DNA of 64,000 bases from Branchiostoma floridae (Eukaryota; Chordata; Leptocardii; Amphioxiformes; Branchiostomatidae), in contig NC_049980.1 of the NCBI RefSeq assembly GCF_000003815.2, forward strand, positions 9,141,594 to 9,205,593, in the 5' to 3' direction. This document shows positions 1 through 11,056 of the stretch, piece by piece. Position 1 is the stretch's first letter. The number at the start of each line of letters is the position of its first letter. The notes below the pieces were generated by a model that was not told the origin of the DNA, searched no databases, and saw only the letters and a program-made list of their open reading frames with translations. A program made the position numbers and the translations under genes.

Positions 1-325
1 TATTTTTTAGTACTCAAATTTTTTTCTGCCTACTCGTTATGATTTTCACTATGAAAGTATTGTCAAAACTTGACTCGCCAATAAGTCTTAAAACTCCACT
101 ATCATTGGAGTCATCTAGGGACAAATGTACATGGGTCATAGCGTGATTGGAAGTATTTTTTATCATATCATATTACGTTATTTCTAATATCTGTGATGTT
201 GAGTCTGAGATTGTAAACTGAATGTGTACACCATACCTAAAACATCACAAGTTCGTTTCCAGTCCCCAGATCGACGACAAAACTTTTCAGGTAAGAACCT
301 TACTTTTTGCTTTGTCTATTTTTAT
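1..325. other. AT-rich sequence without recognised feature
   Basis: This stretch up to the first gap shows no coding frame with recognisable similarity, no splice pattern and no repeat structure that I can support. Confidence 0.5.
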
Positions 326-425
326 NNNNNNNNNNNNNNNNNNNNNNNNNNNNNNNNNNNNNNNNNNNNNNNNNNNNNNNNNNNNNNNNNNNNNNNNNNN
401 NNNNNNNNNNNNNNNNNNNNNNNNN
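326..425. other. Assembly gap (100 N)
   Basis: Exactly 100 N, the conventional size for a gap of unknown length. Reading frames that run across it are artefacts. Confidence 0.99.
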
Positions 426-1043
426 TACGTAGTAGATGTTCTTAGATTTTTTCAATTCACCAATGTTATACTGCATAGTGGGCAAGTCTGCACGGCAGAC
501 CACTGGTATCGTTTTGTAGTTTTCTTCGTTTTGTCGTGTTTTCTATGAAGATTGAAAAGGAATGACAGCTATATCGCCCTAAGTGATATGAGTGCAAAAA
601 AAAAGTATATATTGCTGCTGAAGTCGATATGCAAATCGCCAATTTGTAGGCGAATTTACCAATTATACCTCGTTATCCATTGCAACTGAAGGCATCCAAA
701 CAAGAGCCACGTATTTGTTTTGATTTCTCTTGACTTTTCAAAGCTGAAAAAGCCCGGTACCCTGTATAGTTCGTGTATTCTGTACAGTAACCCGCCATAG
801 ATTACGGTAAGAAAATGGAAAACTTGGTTGGGTTTGCTTTTATAAACTATGACAAAATGTATAGCATGGTGAGAAGTAGATCGAACATACCATGTTATAG
901 AAATGTTTAATTTCAAACCCCATGTTTGCAAAATTGCAATTTGCAAAAATAATGAAACACACAGCAATCATTTTCCCCTAGAATCTTTGACCGCATTAAC
1001 ACCAAAGTACTAATCAAAAGGCTGAACTGACGCTAAATTTAAC
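426..1043. other. Intergenic, nothing recognised
   Basis: AT-rich DNA. The minus-strand open frame at 656-967 has no recognisable domain and looks like chance. Confidence 0.5.
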
Positions 1044-1200
1044 GGCGTGTGTGGCGTAACTGGTAGAACGTTGGGCTCGGAACCTAGAGATCCCTCGACC
1101 GAGTCCGATACTCGCCGTACCCCCTACGTCGTGCCCTTGGGAAAGGCACTTTACTCGACCTTCTCCTCACTTCACCCAAGTGTAAATTTAAAATGTGTAC
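1044..1200 (+). repeat. tRNA-related SINE with conserved core-like segment
   Basis: The 5' part resembles a tRNA head, with an A-box-like stretch around TGGCGTAACTGG (about 1050) and a B-box-like stretch near CGACCGAGTCC (about 1096). It is followed by CCTTGGGAAAGGCACTT (1136-1152) and a segment ending CACCCAAGTGTAAA. The same GGGAAAGGCACTT block recurs near 28960 in this window. A tRNA head plus a 'TTGGGAAAGGCACTT' core is what deuterostome SINEs with a conserved central domain look like. The head is too diverged to be a functional tRNA. The 3' boundary is approximate. Confidence 0.65.
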
Positions 1201-1566
1201 CTAACTACAGCCAGGGAGGTAAAGGACTACCTTTACCTTCTGTGTGTATATGGCACTGTTAAAATAAGTTAGTACTCAACTTGATGGCAGTGCCACATTG
1301 TCCTCGTCTGTTCAAATGCACACAAAAAAGCTTATCCAGAAAAAAAGTCTACTTAGTCCCCCAAACCATCGCAAACTTGACATACTTCCTAACGTTACAG
1401 TTGTGCTGGATATATTTGAATTCAGTCCTCTAAATTTCAACGAAAAAAAAACGTTAAGACGCGTTCGCAAAAATTACTGAAACACTCGGTCGCGTTGGTT
1501 AAACAGCGACATGAAAATGAAATATCGTGTTATTAGTGCAACTCAACATAAACCCACCATGACTAG
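1201..1566. other. Intergenic, nothing recognised
   Basis: No gene-like signal. It contains short A-runs (for example near 1440) but no convincing tail or target duplication. Confidence 0.45.
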
Positions 1567-1890
1567 GACCGAACATAATTACACACGGTTATTTGACCTG
1601 ACCTTGAGGTTTTCTAAGGACATGTCCTTGTTTTTTTTTCGTTGCTTCTGGAGCCATACGGCCATCATTTTGGAGCAAAAGTGATCAACCCTGGCCAATG
1701 TCCCCATTTTTGCCAAATTCTACGATCCCCGTACCCCCGTAGGATGCCTGGTTGAGGCGAACTGGGACAGAACATAATGACCACGCGCACACAGCTACCT
1801 GACCTTGGGGTTTTCCAAGAACATGTCCTTGCTTTTGTTACCTCTGGCGTCATACGGCCATCATTTTCTCGAAAAAGTGAGCAGAAAATA
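1567..1890. repeat. Diverged tandem duplication, unit about 190 bp
   Basis: A block at 1567-1700 (containing GACCGAACATAATTAC, CTGACCTTGAGGTTTTC and CATACGGCCATCATTTT) is repeated at about 1766-1880 (GACAGAACATAATGACC, CTGACCTTGGGGTTTTCC and CATACGGCCATCATTTT). A weaker relative is visible around 4050-4090. The function is unknown. It is a repeat and is not coding. Confidence 0.6.
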
Positions 1891-2340
1891 CACAGTAATG
1901 GGGCACCTCCGGCGCGGACACAATGGGATGCAGATACAAAATCTCGTCTCACGAACAACACAAAGACGTCAAATTGTTTCAATTACCAAGGAGGTTGCAC
2001 ATATAGATTAGTCCGAATGACATCAGATCATCTCAGAGTTTATAATAATGATAATTAGTCAGGGTTGTCCATTCTCGTTTAAAATTAGCTCGCTTCTGAA
2101 AGAAGAATTCCGTGCTCAATGTGTGGGTAAACGTGGGAGAGTTGTAGAGTTATTACTAGTACATGTACTATTATAATAGTTAGTATTAGTAGTCTGGTAT
2201 GACTGAAGTCGGAATGACATCAGTAGACAAATCTTTATCATGATGCTAAAGTTCCAGTAGAGAGACGTAAGTTGGCAATAGTACGTTCTGCAGTGTTAAG
2301 TACACATTGTGAGACGTCACATCTTGGTTAGGTATTAACA
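1891..2340. other. Intergenic, nothing recognised
   Basis: Only short chance open frames are present. No inverted repeats or RNA gene were seen. Confidence 0.4.
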
Positions 2341-2357
2341 TGAACTATATCTAAGAA

Positions 2358-2365
2358 CTCTCTCT

Positions 2366-2450
<85 letters not shown>

Positions 2451-2481
2451 ATATACATATATATGATATATATATACATAT

Positions 2482-2525
<44 letters not shown>

Positions 2526-2580
2526 TCCTCCCTCCCTCCCTCCCTATCTATCTATCTCTATCTCGCTCTCGCTCTCTCAC
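2358..2580. repeat. Compound microsatellite (TC, TA, TC, TATC, TCCC)
   Basis: Successive runs of CT dinucleotides (about 2363-2402), TA dinucleotides (about 2402-2485), CT dinucleotides (about 2486-2512), then CTAT and CCTC tetranucleotides. The hydrophobic frame across it is only translation of the repeat. Confidence 0.95.
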
Positions 2581-3393
2581 TTCAGGTGATTTTGGTACTT
2601 CTTTCCACCATATTTCCCATGTATGTGTGTGTGCATTGTTTTTGCCCACTCTTCACTGATCATTTATAAACAAAGAATGTCCTCCACATATCTTTATGAT
2701 TGTCTTACGATCTACGAAAGCTCTGTTGAGTCTAAAAGATCACACGCTTGAGTGCCCAGTGACTATGGACTAGACGGGGGTACCGGTGCAGATATGACTT
2801 CTTTGTGCATATGCATGCGTAGTGTCTTTAAGACACAATACCAGTGTCGGGCGGGGCTTGATCAGATATGCTGTTGTTCGTGTCTGAACAGACGACAGGG
2901 ACTCTACAGTCGGTAACACTGTGAGTAGACATTCTCTCTGTAATACGTGGTCGTAGATCTTCTATGCCATACTTTGGTGTCGCTTCAGAAGTAGGGGACA
3001 AATAATTGCATGTCAGGGTTTCGTAATATTCCATTATCACAAACTCCGTTTCCCATTTACACCATTTTGGGTGAATAACTCATACTAGTTGGCTGTGAAG
3101 CCTGGCACCTTTTTCTATGAAACATGACAAAAAGTATGATTGTAAGATACGGGGGAAGAATCAATAGCCCTAATATGTATGATAAATATTACTCAAAGTA
3201 CAGAATTTCGGACACCAAATCGGGAATTAAGGCAGATTTAAAATCATGGCACGTACAAACGTCGTACACCGCCACCCCACCCACCCCAGAAACTCGGAGA
3301 AACTCGGTCCGCACCAACGCCAATGTGCGTTTGGATCGAAAACAAGTAAAACATTGCCGTTAACATACTATTAAGCACCATTTTACGGCTTAA
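2581..3393. other. Intergenic with a diverged dispersed repeat
   Basis: The segment near 2878-2950 (GTGTCTGAACAGACGACAG, then CTCTGTAATACGTGG) has a diverged partner at about 7980-8040 (GTGTCTGAACAGACTACA, then CTCTGTAATACAAGG), so part of this stretch is a dispersed repeat. No gene is supported. Confidence 0.5.
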
Positions 3394-3732
3394 GCTAAGG
3401 GCACAACCCGCCGAAGGTTCAATTTGTCCGTACGTTTTTTGGGGGCCCCGTGGGAGGCCACGTCCGCCACGTATTTCTGAAAACGTTCAGGTGGTACAGG
3501 GCAGGCGCGTCGCCTGTACTGGCACCTACGGGGGGCGAATCCGCAGCCCGATGGCACACAAAGTTTTGCCTGCACGTAAAGCTATACGGCGTGTCTGCGT
3601 GTTCCCAAATACGTTGGATTCCCTACGAGTTCGTACGCTTACCACTTACGGATCCCAAAAGATTGCCCAAGTTTTGGAACGTAGACAGCACGTATTTGCA
3701 CGTACGTACGGCGGGTTGTGCCCTTCCTTAGC
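3394..3732. mobile_element. MITE, family ending GCTAAGGGCACAACCCGCC
   Basis: The left end GCTAAGGGCACAACCCGCC (3394-3412) is matched in inverted orientation by the right end GGCGGGTTGTGCCCTT..TTAGC (3710-3732), which has two extra bases inside the arm. The interior is shared almost base for base with the copy at 21231-21563, including the stretch around TTTTGCCTGCACGTAAAG. It is a non-autonomous DNA transposon with no coding capacity. The open frames inside it are chance. The superfamily was not determined because no clean target duplication was seen. Confidence 0.85.
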
Positions 3733-4363
3733 TGTAAGTAAGTTGACGGCCAAACGACTGTTGTTTTTTTAGTTCGATAACACGGCAGCACAATAAGGGG
3801 TGCCGATGCCAAAGGCATTTTTTCGTTCGGATACCGATCGCGTATCAGCAACAAGATGTTTAGACCCGTTCACAAAAACGACTGTTAAACTCTTGTTTGT
3901 CGAAAAGCGAGACATCCTGTTCATTCAAACAGTACGCAACTCATGATCAACTGTGATGTACAGGTAAGAGCACAGTAGCTACATGTACAGACACACGGTA
4001 AGCTGGCGTAAGTTCGGGGTTGAGTTATCGCGGCATATTTCTGTTGCTTGCGGTGGCACCGCCAACATTTTGGCGCAAAACTGAGCAGTAACTAGAAAGG
4101 CAACATTTTTTCCCCTTTTGTCAAGCTACTCACACACAATGCTATACCCTTAGGCTCGCCCTATTGTATTGTGTGCGAGTTAAGAAAATCTACTTGATTT
4201 TTGGACCTGGTTATACTATTGTCTAATTATGATATGATTATACTATTGTATACCATTAGGCTCACCTGATACTTCTGTGTTCAAGAAAAAAAAAGGGTTT
4301 GCTATAAAAATTGCTCATATTAACACAAACAGCTTAAATCTAACCTATCAAGGATCTGATTGA
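3733..4363. other. Intergenic, nothing recognised
   Basis: It contains a short segment related to the 1567-1890 repeat (near 4050-4090). No gene was seen. Confidence 0.4.
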
Positions 4364-4601
4364 TTATACCCCTATCACATTTGGCAAAAATCGATCGGAC
4401 GACTATTCTGTGGCAATAGCCCGAGCCTCGCTTATAATGATAACTTTATTGCACAACAATTGTACAAGGTACAAAGTATGGCTTATATGTGACAGGGACG
4501 GTTTTCAGGTGAAAAATGCGCGTAATCCTCTGTCGATCTTAAATATGGCCGATCTTCCATCGATACGCCCGAAGATCGTGGATAATGTGACAGGGGTATA
4601 A
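4364..4601. mobile_element. MITE, family ending TTATACCCCTATCACAT
   Basis: The left end TTATACCCCTATCACAT and the right end (inverted) TTATACCCCTGTCACAT differ at one base. The internal sequence is homologous to the larger relative at 24296-25117 (shared CGAGCCTCGC near the left and CCGAAGATCGT near the right). Relative to that copy, this one carries an extra block at about 4436-4482 that is identical, apart from a few bases, to the inverted tail of the LINE fragment ending at 6497. Confidence 0.8.
4436..4482 (-). repeat. Short LINE 3'-tail insertion inside the MITE
   Basis: Read on the minus strand this block is the 3' end of a LINE: it runs GCCATACTTTGTACC, then TTGTACAATTG, then TGTGCAATAAAGTTAT. 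The same sequence closes the LINE fragment at about 6451-6497 on the plus strand. The related MITE at 24296-25117 lacks it, so it looks like a heavily 5'-truncated insertion or a captured tail. Confidence 0.6.
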
Positions 4602-4973
4602 CTGACAGAAGAAGAAAAAGAATGCATCAGCAAAAACAACATGTTTTCTGCAACGGACAAAACATAGATACCCAATTTGACGAGACGCCTCGGGGTATAT
4701 GCGTACGTGCTCGAACAAAGGCATTGTCAATGGAACATACCACTCAAAAGCGCAACCGCATCCTCTCAGTTTTGAGTGTCCGTTTATGTTGCGCTTTGTG
4801 CCATAACATCTCTGACAACATTGTCAAAATCTTTGTTAAGGTATTCCTTTGTGTTCTTAAATCAATTTCAAAGGAAGGATGTGAGTACCTGTCTCTAAGC
4901 AGAGCAGGGAGCGTCATGAAATTCACCCGTGTACACCTGGTCACAGCTCACTTGTTCTTGTCTCTCACGTAAC
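4602..4973. other. Intergenic, nothing recognised
   Basis: Open frames on both strands overlap, have no domain similarity that I recognise and lack splice or promoter context. They are treated as chance. Confidence 0.4.
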
Positions 4974-6000
4974 TTAAGGTGGGTTTACACCTGCGTATAT
5001 TTTCAAGTGCGCGTGAGTTCCGCATGAAATTTTGTCAATACGCGGCCGAACGCCCAACAATTGGAATTTTTTTGGAATAAATTAAATTGTACGTCGAGCC
5101 CATCTGGCGTTTAAATTACGACTTCAGCGTTTTCATTTCGCATGAGATGCGTATGATTGCAACTGAAATGCGCAACAAAATTTTCCGTACTGCGAATAGA
5201 TTCGTATGGGGTACGTATGTTGGGCGTTTTCCGGACGCACACAACGTCTACCGACCGCATGCCTGACGCACCTGGTGCTAACTGCATTCCAAACGCATTT
5301 CAGGTGTGTCAGAGGAACAGTTTGTGTTGCATATACTTTTGTTTGCGAGCATTGCCAATAGAGTATTTTTGTTAGAGGAACCCTTTGTACTACGTATGCC
5401 TTTGTTTACAGGCAGTGCAAGTAGAACATTGACAAGTAAACAGTGAAGAGATTTTTTTTATTCAGTTGCGAAGCAGTAAAGCAGTGACACTGTGCTTTTA
5501 CAGAAATGTGGGCCATCATTTACCTTAAGAAATTATGTGCACTGTTAAGATTGTGTTTGTTTTCACTTTGTCCTAAATGATTTCCCCTATCATCTTAGTA
5601 TTTCAACTACTATAAAAATCACACTCATACACACCACAAAACGTATTCAAGATCTTTATCAAACACGTAAATTAAACAATTATGAAACCTTACGCCCTCT
5701 TTCAAAGTTGTAATATGGCTCTACATTGCACCTTTATATCATGTGGTTCTACACACAAAAAAAGTGCCATTATCAGCAAATTAAGTCAAATATCTGTTAC
5801 ACAAAATGGCACGTGTGTCACACAAATTGACCCAGTGCTTGAGCAGGTTCCTCTACATCTTCCCGTCCCTGGAGGCTCTGTTGGGACCAGTGTCCTGCAT
5901 TCATGGTGTCCTGCAAGTTGTGACCATCTCTCCATGCCCCCGGTACACATTCGTCAGTCCTGGCCTGGATCTGACATCATAAACCGGAAGATTCCAAAAA

Positions 6001-6497
6001 ATCCCTATCGACCAGAGGGTTTGTCCATTCTGTCCAGAGCTAATAGAAGACGAATATCACTTTATGGTTGTATGTCCCAAATATTCCGATATACGCAATT
6101 CTCTATACAGAAGGCTGTCATTTTGTACACAAGGATTTATCCAAATGGACCTGAAGTGCAAATTCAAATACATAATGACATGTGACAATCCCTGCATGGC
6201 AGATATAGGAAAATATATCAAAGAAGGTTTAGACATTAGAAATTCCCCAAATGATTGTAAAAGCCTCCAATGATTGTAAGAAACTTATCCCATAATACAA
6301 CTCCTGTATTAGTTAGATAAGCCTTAACTAAAGTTAAGAGGTACAAAGTATGGCATCTACATAACTACAGTGCTATAAGCACTGTAGTTATGTAGATAAA
6401 AGTATGGCATCTACATAACTACAGTGCTATAAGCACTGTAGTTATGTAGATGCCATACTTTGTACCTCGTACAATTGTTGTGCAATAAAGTTATATA
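6001..6497 (+). pseudogene. LINE 3' fragment (zinc-knuckle end of the reverse-transcriptase ORF and tail)
   Basis: A frame at 6001-6273 ends with a Cys/His cluster, C-x2-C then HF..VCPKY (VCPFCPEL, EDEYHFMVVCPKY), followed by an SDIRNSLYRRLS segment and a stop. This layout closes the reverse-transcriptase ORF of many LINEs (CR1/L2-like and related clades). The 3' tail ends TGTGCAATAAAGTTAT. No reverse-transcriptase core is present upstream, so it is a 5'-truncated copy lying inside the TTA-flanked transposon. Confidence 0.65.
6338..6468. repeat. Double-hairpin palindrome in the LINE tail
   Basis: The outer arms GAGGTACAAAGTATGGCATC (6338 on) and its complement GATGCCATACTTTGTACCTC (ending 6468) enclose two copies of a perfect hairpin. 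Each hairpin has a stem built from CTACATAACTACAGTGC and its complement around a 4-5 base TATAA loop. Each half can fold alone, or the 131 bp can fold as one long stem. Confidence 0.9.
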
Positions 6498-7024
6498 CAT
6501 CTTGAGATGATTTTTTTTGTCTGGAGTCAGATGCACCTTCGTATTTATTCCAAATCTGGAGTGTGCGTCGATCACGCTATCAGTACGCGTAGTATGCGCA
6601 AAGCGATCGCAGAACGCACGGTACTAAATCGTGATCTATGTGTGCATTCATTATACGGTCGCTCATGGTGCGTTGTGTCTGCGCTGTAAGAACGCTATGT
6701 ACTCGCATTACCGCGATTTCCGCGTATTACTGCGTGTAAAGCGCAAACATGTAGCGTCTTCATAGCGCAATGGACCGACGTGGGACCACTGTATTGCGCA
6801 TCCATAACGAATGATAGTTTTGTGCATGTCCAAAACTATCAGACGAACTGGGCGTATATTTTCGTTTGCCTGCGTTCGTGAAACTTTCTAAAGACGATTC
6901 AGATGCGATAGAGGTGCGACTTGTGCGTGCGGCCGCGTATTGAAGAAATTAGTCAAAATGTCGAAAAATGTCAAAACGGAACTCATGCGGCATGAAAATA
7001 TACGCAGGTGTAAACCCACCTTTA

Positions 7025-9210
7025 GGCCCCATTTCCACTAGACGGCGACCGCGATGCGCTCTCACTGCGATGCATGCGCTCTCACTGCGACCTAAATAGG
7101 ATATCTGTAACCTTTGATTTCATACTGGGTATACCATACAGCATGTAAAAGTGTGACTGAGAGGACAAAAAAAACACAGCACCGTCCTGGTGGAAGGGGG
7201 ATATAAGTTATTCTGACAATGACGTAGCATGTCCGAAATTATCACAATGATTTTAATTTTGAAGGGCATTGAAAGCATCACAGTTTATAGTTCACGCCGA
7301 CATTTGACTAACACCTCGTTTCCGGGTTAGACCGGGACATTTTGAATGCCCCTCGTTAACTACAACAGAACAAAAATGCATGGTAACATGTCAATCAACA
7401 AGCCTACATTTCAGTGATTTGTAGGGTAAATGCTGTATAATCCCTGGTGTCCCCAGTGATGACCCCATGAGGTTAAGGGATATAAGTGAGATGGCCATGG
7501 GGTCAGTTGCATGGAGTGAGATGCCGACACGTGGGTTGGACAAGTATGTTACCTCTTGCGTGTTGTTGGGTCGTCAATGCACCATGTCCATGATTTGACA
7601 CATAATGACATAATTACATACCCGACAGTCCAACGATTTCACACTGGCTACACAGACTTCTTAAACAACTGTCTTCGCTAACTAGAAAAAGCTTAGTGTA
7701 CACATAGCACATAATTATGAAAGTCTACGAATATAACTATCTGTCCTTAATTCACCTTAAACCTAAGTTCGTCTGTTAGATAAGTATGTAACCTCGTACC
7801 CGTTGGGTCGGCACTGCACTATATCAAAGTCCATTATCTTACACTGTCAGTCAAGTGATTTGATTTCACACTGGGTACACAAACCTCAAAGACAAAGTGG
7901 GACAGAGACAATATGAGTCAGGCGCGGTGCACACTGTAGCGTAGTTTTGACGTCACAACGCCTTTGGCGTTCAGGTAATTGTGTCTGAACAGACTACAAT
8001 TGGTGACACTACCGTGAATTGACCTCCTCTGTAATACAAGGTTGCAATTTTTTTTGTATACTAAATGTTTGTTCTATGTCATTAGTTGGTGTGGACATAC
8101 CTGAATTGATATCCTATGTCGGGTATGTTCTTTGATTGCTTCTTTCCACCGATTTCATACTGCATGGTCTAATGCAGGCCTGGATACGTAGAATATCATT
8201 CCTTTCCACCAGACTACTGCCATTATTTTGATGGTTTGATGCACGTAGACCACCATTTAATTCCACCGGATTGAAGGTATTGTTGCTTACAATGTAGATA
8301 GCCAACTTTCTGTGAAAGTCACTTGCACCTAACGTCAAAGTATGCATGACTTGACACAAACGTCTAAGAATGTAGTATTTTAAGAACTAGAATTCCTTGA
8401 CCTTGTTGTCTTTCCATGCCTTGTAAAGCACTGTACATGTGTGTAATGTCTTCGACCCCTAACGACCTGAATCGTGTACGTCAGATGTGACCATTCAGTA
8501 GTTAAACATCTTCAGAAGTGGACAGACTGGTACGTGCAATTGTCCTCAATTAGTGTCGTGCCAGGTGTAGCATTGTACTGTCTCTAAGGTTCATTTTGTA
8601 GAAAGGTCAGCACTGAACTATTTTCAAGATTATCGCCCATTTTATATGGATCAGGTGGGGCATATTTTTCATACGAATTCTAGATTTTAGAGGTGTTCTA
8701 TAACCGTGAACATAGTTGTGAACATATTAGTTTGTTTTTTTTTAATTTCGTGCTATATTTACCTAGTCACACGGCATGAAAATTGACCGGCGTGTTGACT
8801 AGTCTGCGAGCTCTGTGTGGCATTTTTGACGGTGACGCGCCCGGAAGTGGTGTTCTCTCTATCATTTTATAGATCGACTAAATCTTTCAGGTGCCCCTTT
8901 CAACGTGAAGGGTTAAATCTTCAGGTGGGAAATAGCCTTGAGTCTCCGGCGATTTTTCATTGACCTTTTGGTGATTAATTCGGCCTTCGACAATGTGAAA
9001 TTTGAATGAATGGATTGCACTGATAACGTACTCGGTTATTTGGCCAAGGACATCGTGTAGTCTATTTTCGATGGCGTATGTAGTTTTAGGTTTGTGTTTG
9101 TATTTTGTGTTGTTTTTTTTTTCTGATTTAAGAAGCTGTGAATGGATTGCCATGAATAATAACGTTCTCGGTAAGCCAAAGGCGTTATACAGTATATATC
9201 ATGTCATTAA
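7025..9210. other. Intergenic, no gene seen
   Basis: About 2.2 kb with only short, unrecognisable open frames. It contains a short direct repeat of CGATGC and GCGCTCTCACTGCGA (7048-7090) and the dispersed-repeat relative near 7980-8040. No splice-linked coding pattern was found. Confidence 0.45.
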
Positions 9211-9290
9211 TTATACCCCTGTCACACTGTAGACGACCTTCGGGGGTACTCCTGGATCGCTGGAAGGTCGGGCGATCGACAGAGGGTCTT
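9211..9290. mobile_element. Solo end of the TTATACCCC MITE family
   Basis: TTATACCCCTGTCACA at 9211 matches the ends of the elements at 4364-4601 and 24296-25117, followed by family-like sequence (CGACCTTC, GGTCGGGCGATCG). No partner end was found downstream, so this is a broken copy with an approximate right limit. Confidence 0.55.
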
Positions 9291-9733
9291 AATTTAAGCC
9301 TAGAATAGACCCTGTCGTATTGCTAGAGGCTTGGAAATTAATCTATTCTTAGTTTTAGTGCTATAGTGACCATCATCCGAATTTTGAAGGTTTTTAAAAT
9401 CGATTTGAATCGTCAGACTGACGCCGAATGTCCATGCAATGTCGAATTTTTAAGCGGTGAATTGTGCACTGATATCCCAAGTACCCACCACAATATTCAG
9501 CTGCAGCTTCTCTCCGCTCCAATACATGGTTATTGTCAATAGAGTGCCTACACAGAGGAAAATGACCGACCTTCTAATGATACAAGACTGAATGCTAATT
9601 CTTATATGGAAAAGGATAAGAATCTATGAAAAGAAAACTAAGAAAACTATGGACTGACTAAGGGAACACGATTATGGAATAGCATTTTTTTTGTATTATT
9701 GTAAATAACTATGCGTTATGGATTGACCTCTTG
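9291..9733. other. Intergenic, nothing recognised
   Basis: No gene or structured repeat was seen between the broken MITE end and the LINE insertion. Confidence 0.4.
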
Positions 9734-10104
9734 ACCTCCTCCAAACCTTTTTTTTTTTTTTATTGTCAATGATGAATAATAATACAGAACAACGCAGAGC
9801 CTCCATCCCTTACATATCAAGACATCATGTACATATCATGTAGCTGTTATTATGTCATTATACTCGTTATCATTTTAGTTATCAAATCATCACATCGTAT
9901 CAGTTCACCATAATATTATGTGTAACACATTATATCATATATGTAACACATTATATCATATCATTATCATAGTTTACCTCATATGTGAAAATTGGGTCAT
10001 TTACACATGTCAACATTTCAAACAATTATTATAACATTATCATCATTTTAGCATTATTATGTAAATACATCGTACCATCTTATCATATTATTATTGTAAC
10101 AAAA

Positions 10105-11055
10105 TCAAATTAAACACAAGGTTCCCCACTTACCCCGATGCTTCTCCAGCTTTCCTCTCCGAGATGCAATAAGACATTCCGTTTTTTCAAAAGTAGATAT
10201 CAGTTTTTTAAAGGCCTGGAAGTTTATTGTTTTTAAACGTCTACACCTGAAAATGAAAACTTTGCCTAACAAAATAATCAAATTTTTTAGGGGGGTCGTA
10301 TCTTGACATGTATCTCCAAATATGATTATAAAGGGGTTAAGGTTACAGTCTATAGAAGTTTGTACTTGTAGCCAACTCTCTACCTCATTCCAAAAAGGTA
10401 CTACGTGTGGACACTCCCAGAAAACATGAATATAGGACTCTACATCATCGTTACAGAAAGAACAGGAGCTAGAATCTACCAATTTCCATATATGTAAAAT
10501 TCTGTTACAAGGTAAAAATTTGTTGATTAAACGATATTGAAAATATCTAGTACCGGGATCAATAGTGCATCTATATAAATTTGTAAATACTTCCCGCCAT
10601 GGTATATCTTTATCGAAATAATAAAACCAAGAAAGTCTAGTATTATGTGCAACACTGACCTCGTTCATGGACGTAAGAAAGTAGATATACATGCTTTTGT
10701 TGATCTTTATGTTTCGTAACCATTTATAATTTTTTTGAAAGGGCAGGCACACAAGGTCTTTCCGCTTCTCAGTGCTAAGTATTTTTTTCCATTTACCGGG
10801 AATAGCTGAAATAAGTTGTAGATATCTATGTTGGTCACAAGCATTTGGGTAGTTTATACTGAACTCATCATAAGACATAAAATTACCGTTCGGGGATAGC
10901 AAGTCATTTATGAAATAGATATTTCTATTCAGAAAAGAAGTCATACAAACAGTTTTACCATCAATGATAATATTAGAGTTTAAACAAATTACTTGCTGTC
11001 GTATATTTGCCGGCGTCGTGGGCTCTTGCTGAAATTTGAACCAGGCCATAAACAC
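10105..11055 (-). pseudogene. LINE ORF2, C-terminal zinc-knuckle region
   Basis: A 316-residue frame that continues the reverse-transcriptase ORF after a one-base slip. It includes the typical C-x2-C...H...C knuckle (CSFCNDDVESYIHVFWECP) followed by VPFWNEVESW, a pattern shared by L1/Tx1-type elements. The stop codon lies just before the AT-rich 3' UTR. Confidence 0.88.
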
Positions 11056-11056
11056 T

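Larger units (their letters stand above)
4977..7021. mobile_element. DNA transposon with 29 bp perfect TIRs and TTA target duplication
   Basis: The left end begins AGGTGGGTTTACACCTGC and continues GTATATTTTCA. The reverse complement of the right end reads the same for 29 bases, then the arms diverge but still share GAGTTCCG. TTA flanks both sides (4974-4976 and 7022-7024). A 3 bp TTA/TAA duplication is typical of the PIF/Harbinger superfamily, so that is the likely placement, but no transposase is present. The 2045 bp interior contains an unrelated LINE fragment at about 6001-6497, so the copy is non-autonomous and has been invaded. Confidence 0.8.

Noticed and set aside
656-967. Open minus-strand frame of 103 residues
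   Set aside because: No domain, no splice support, and composition typical of AT-rich chance frames.
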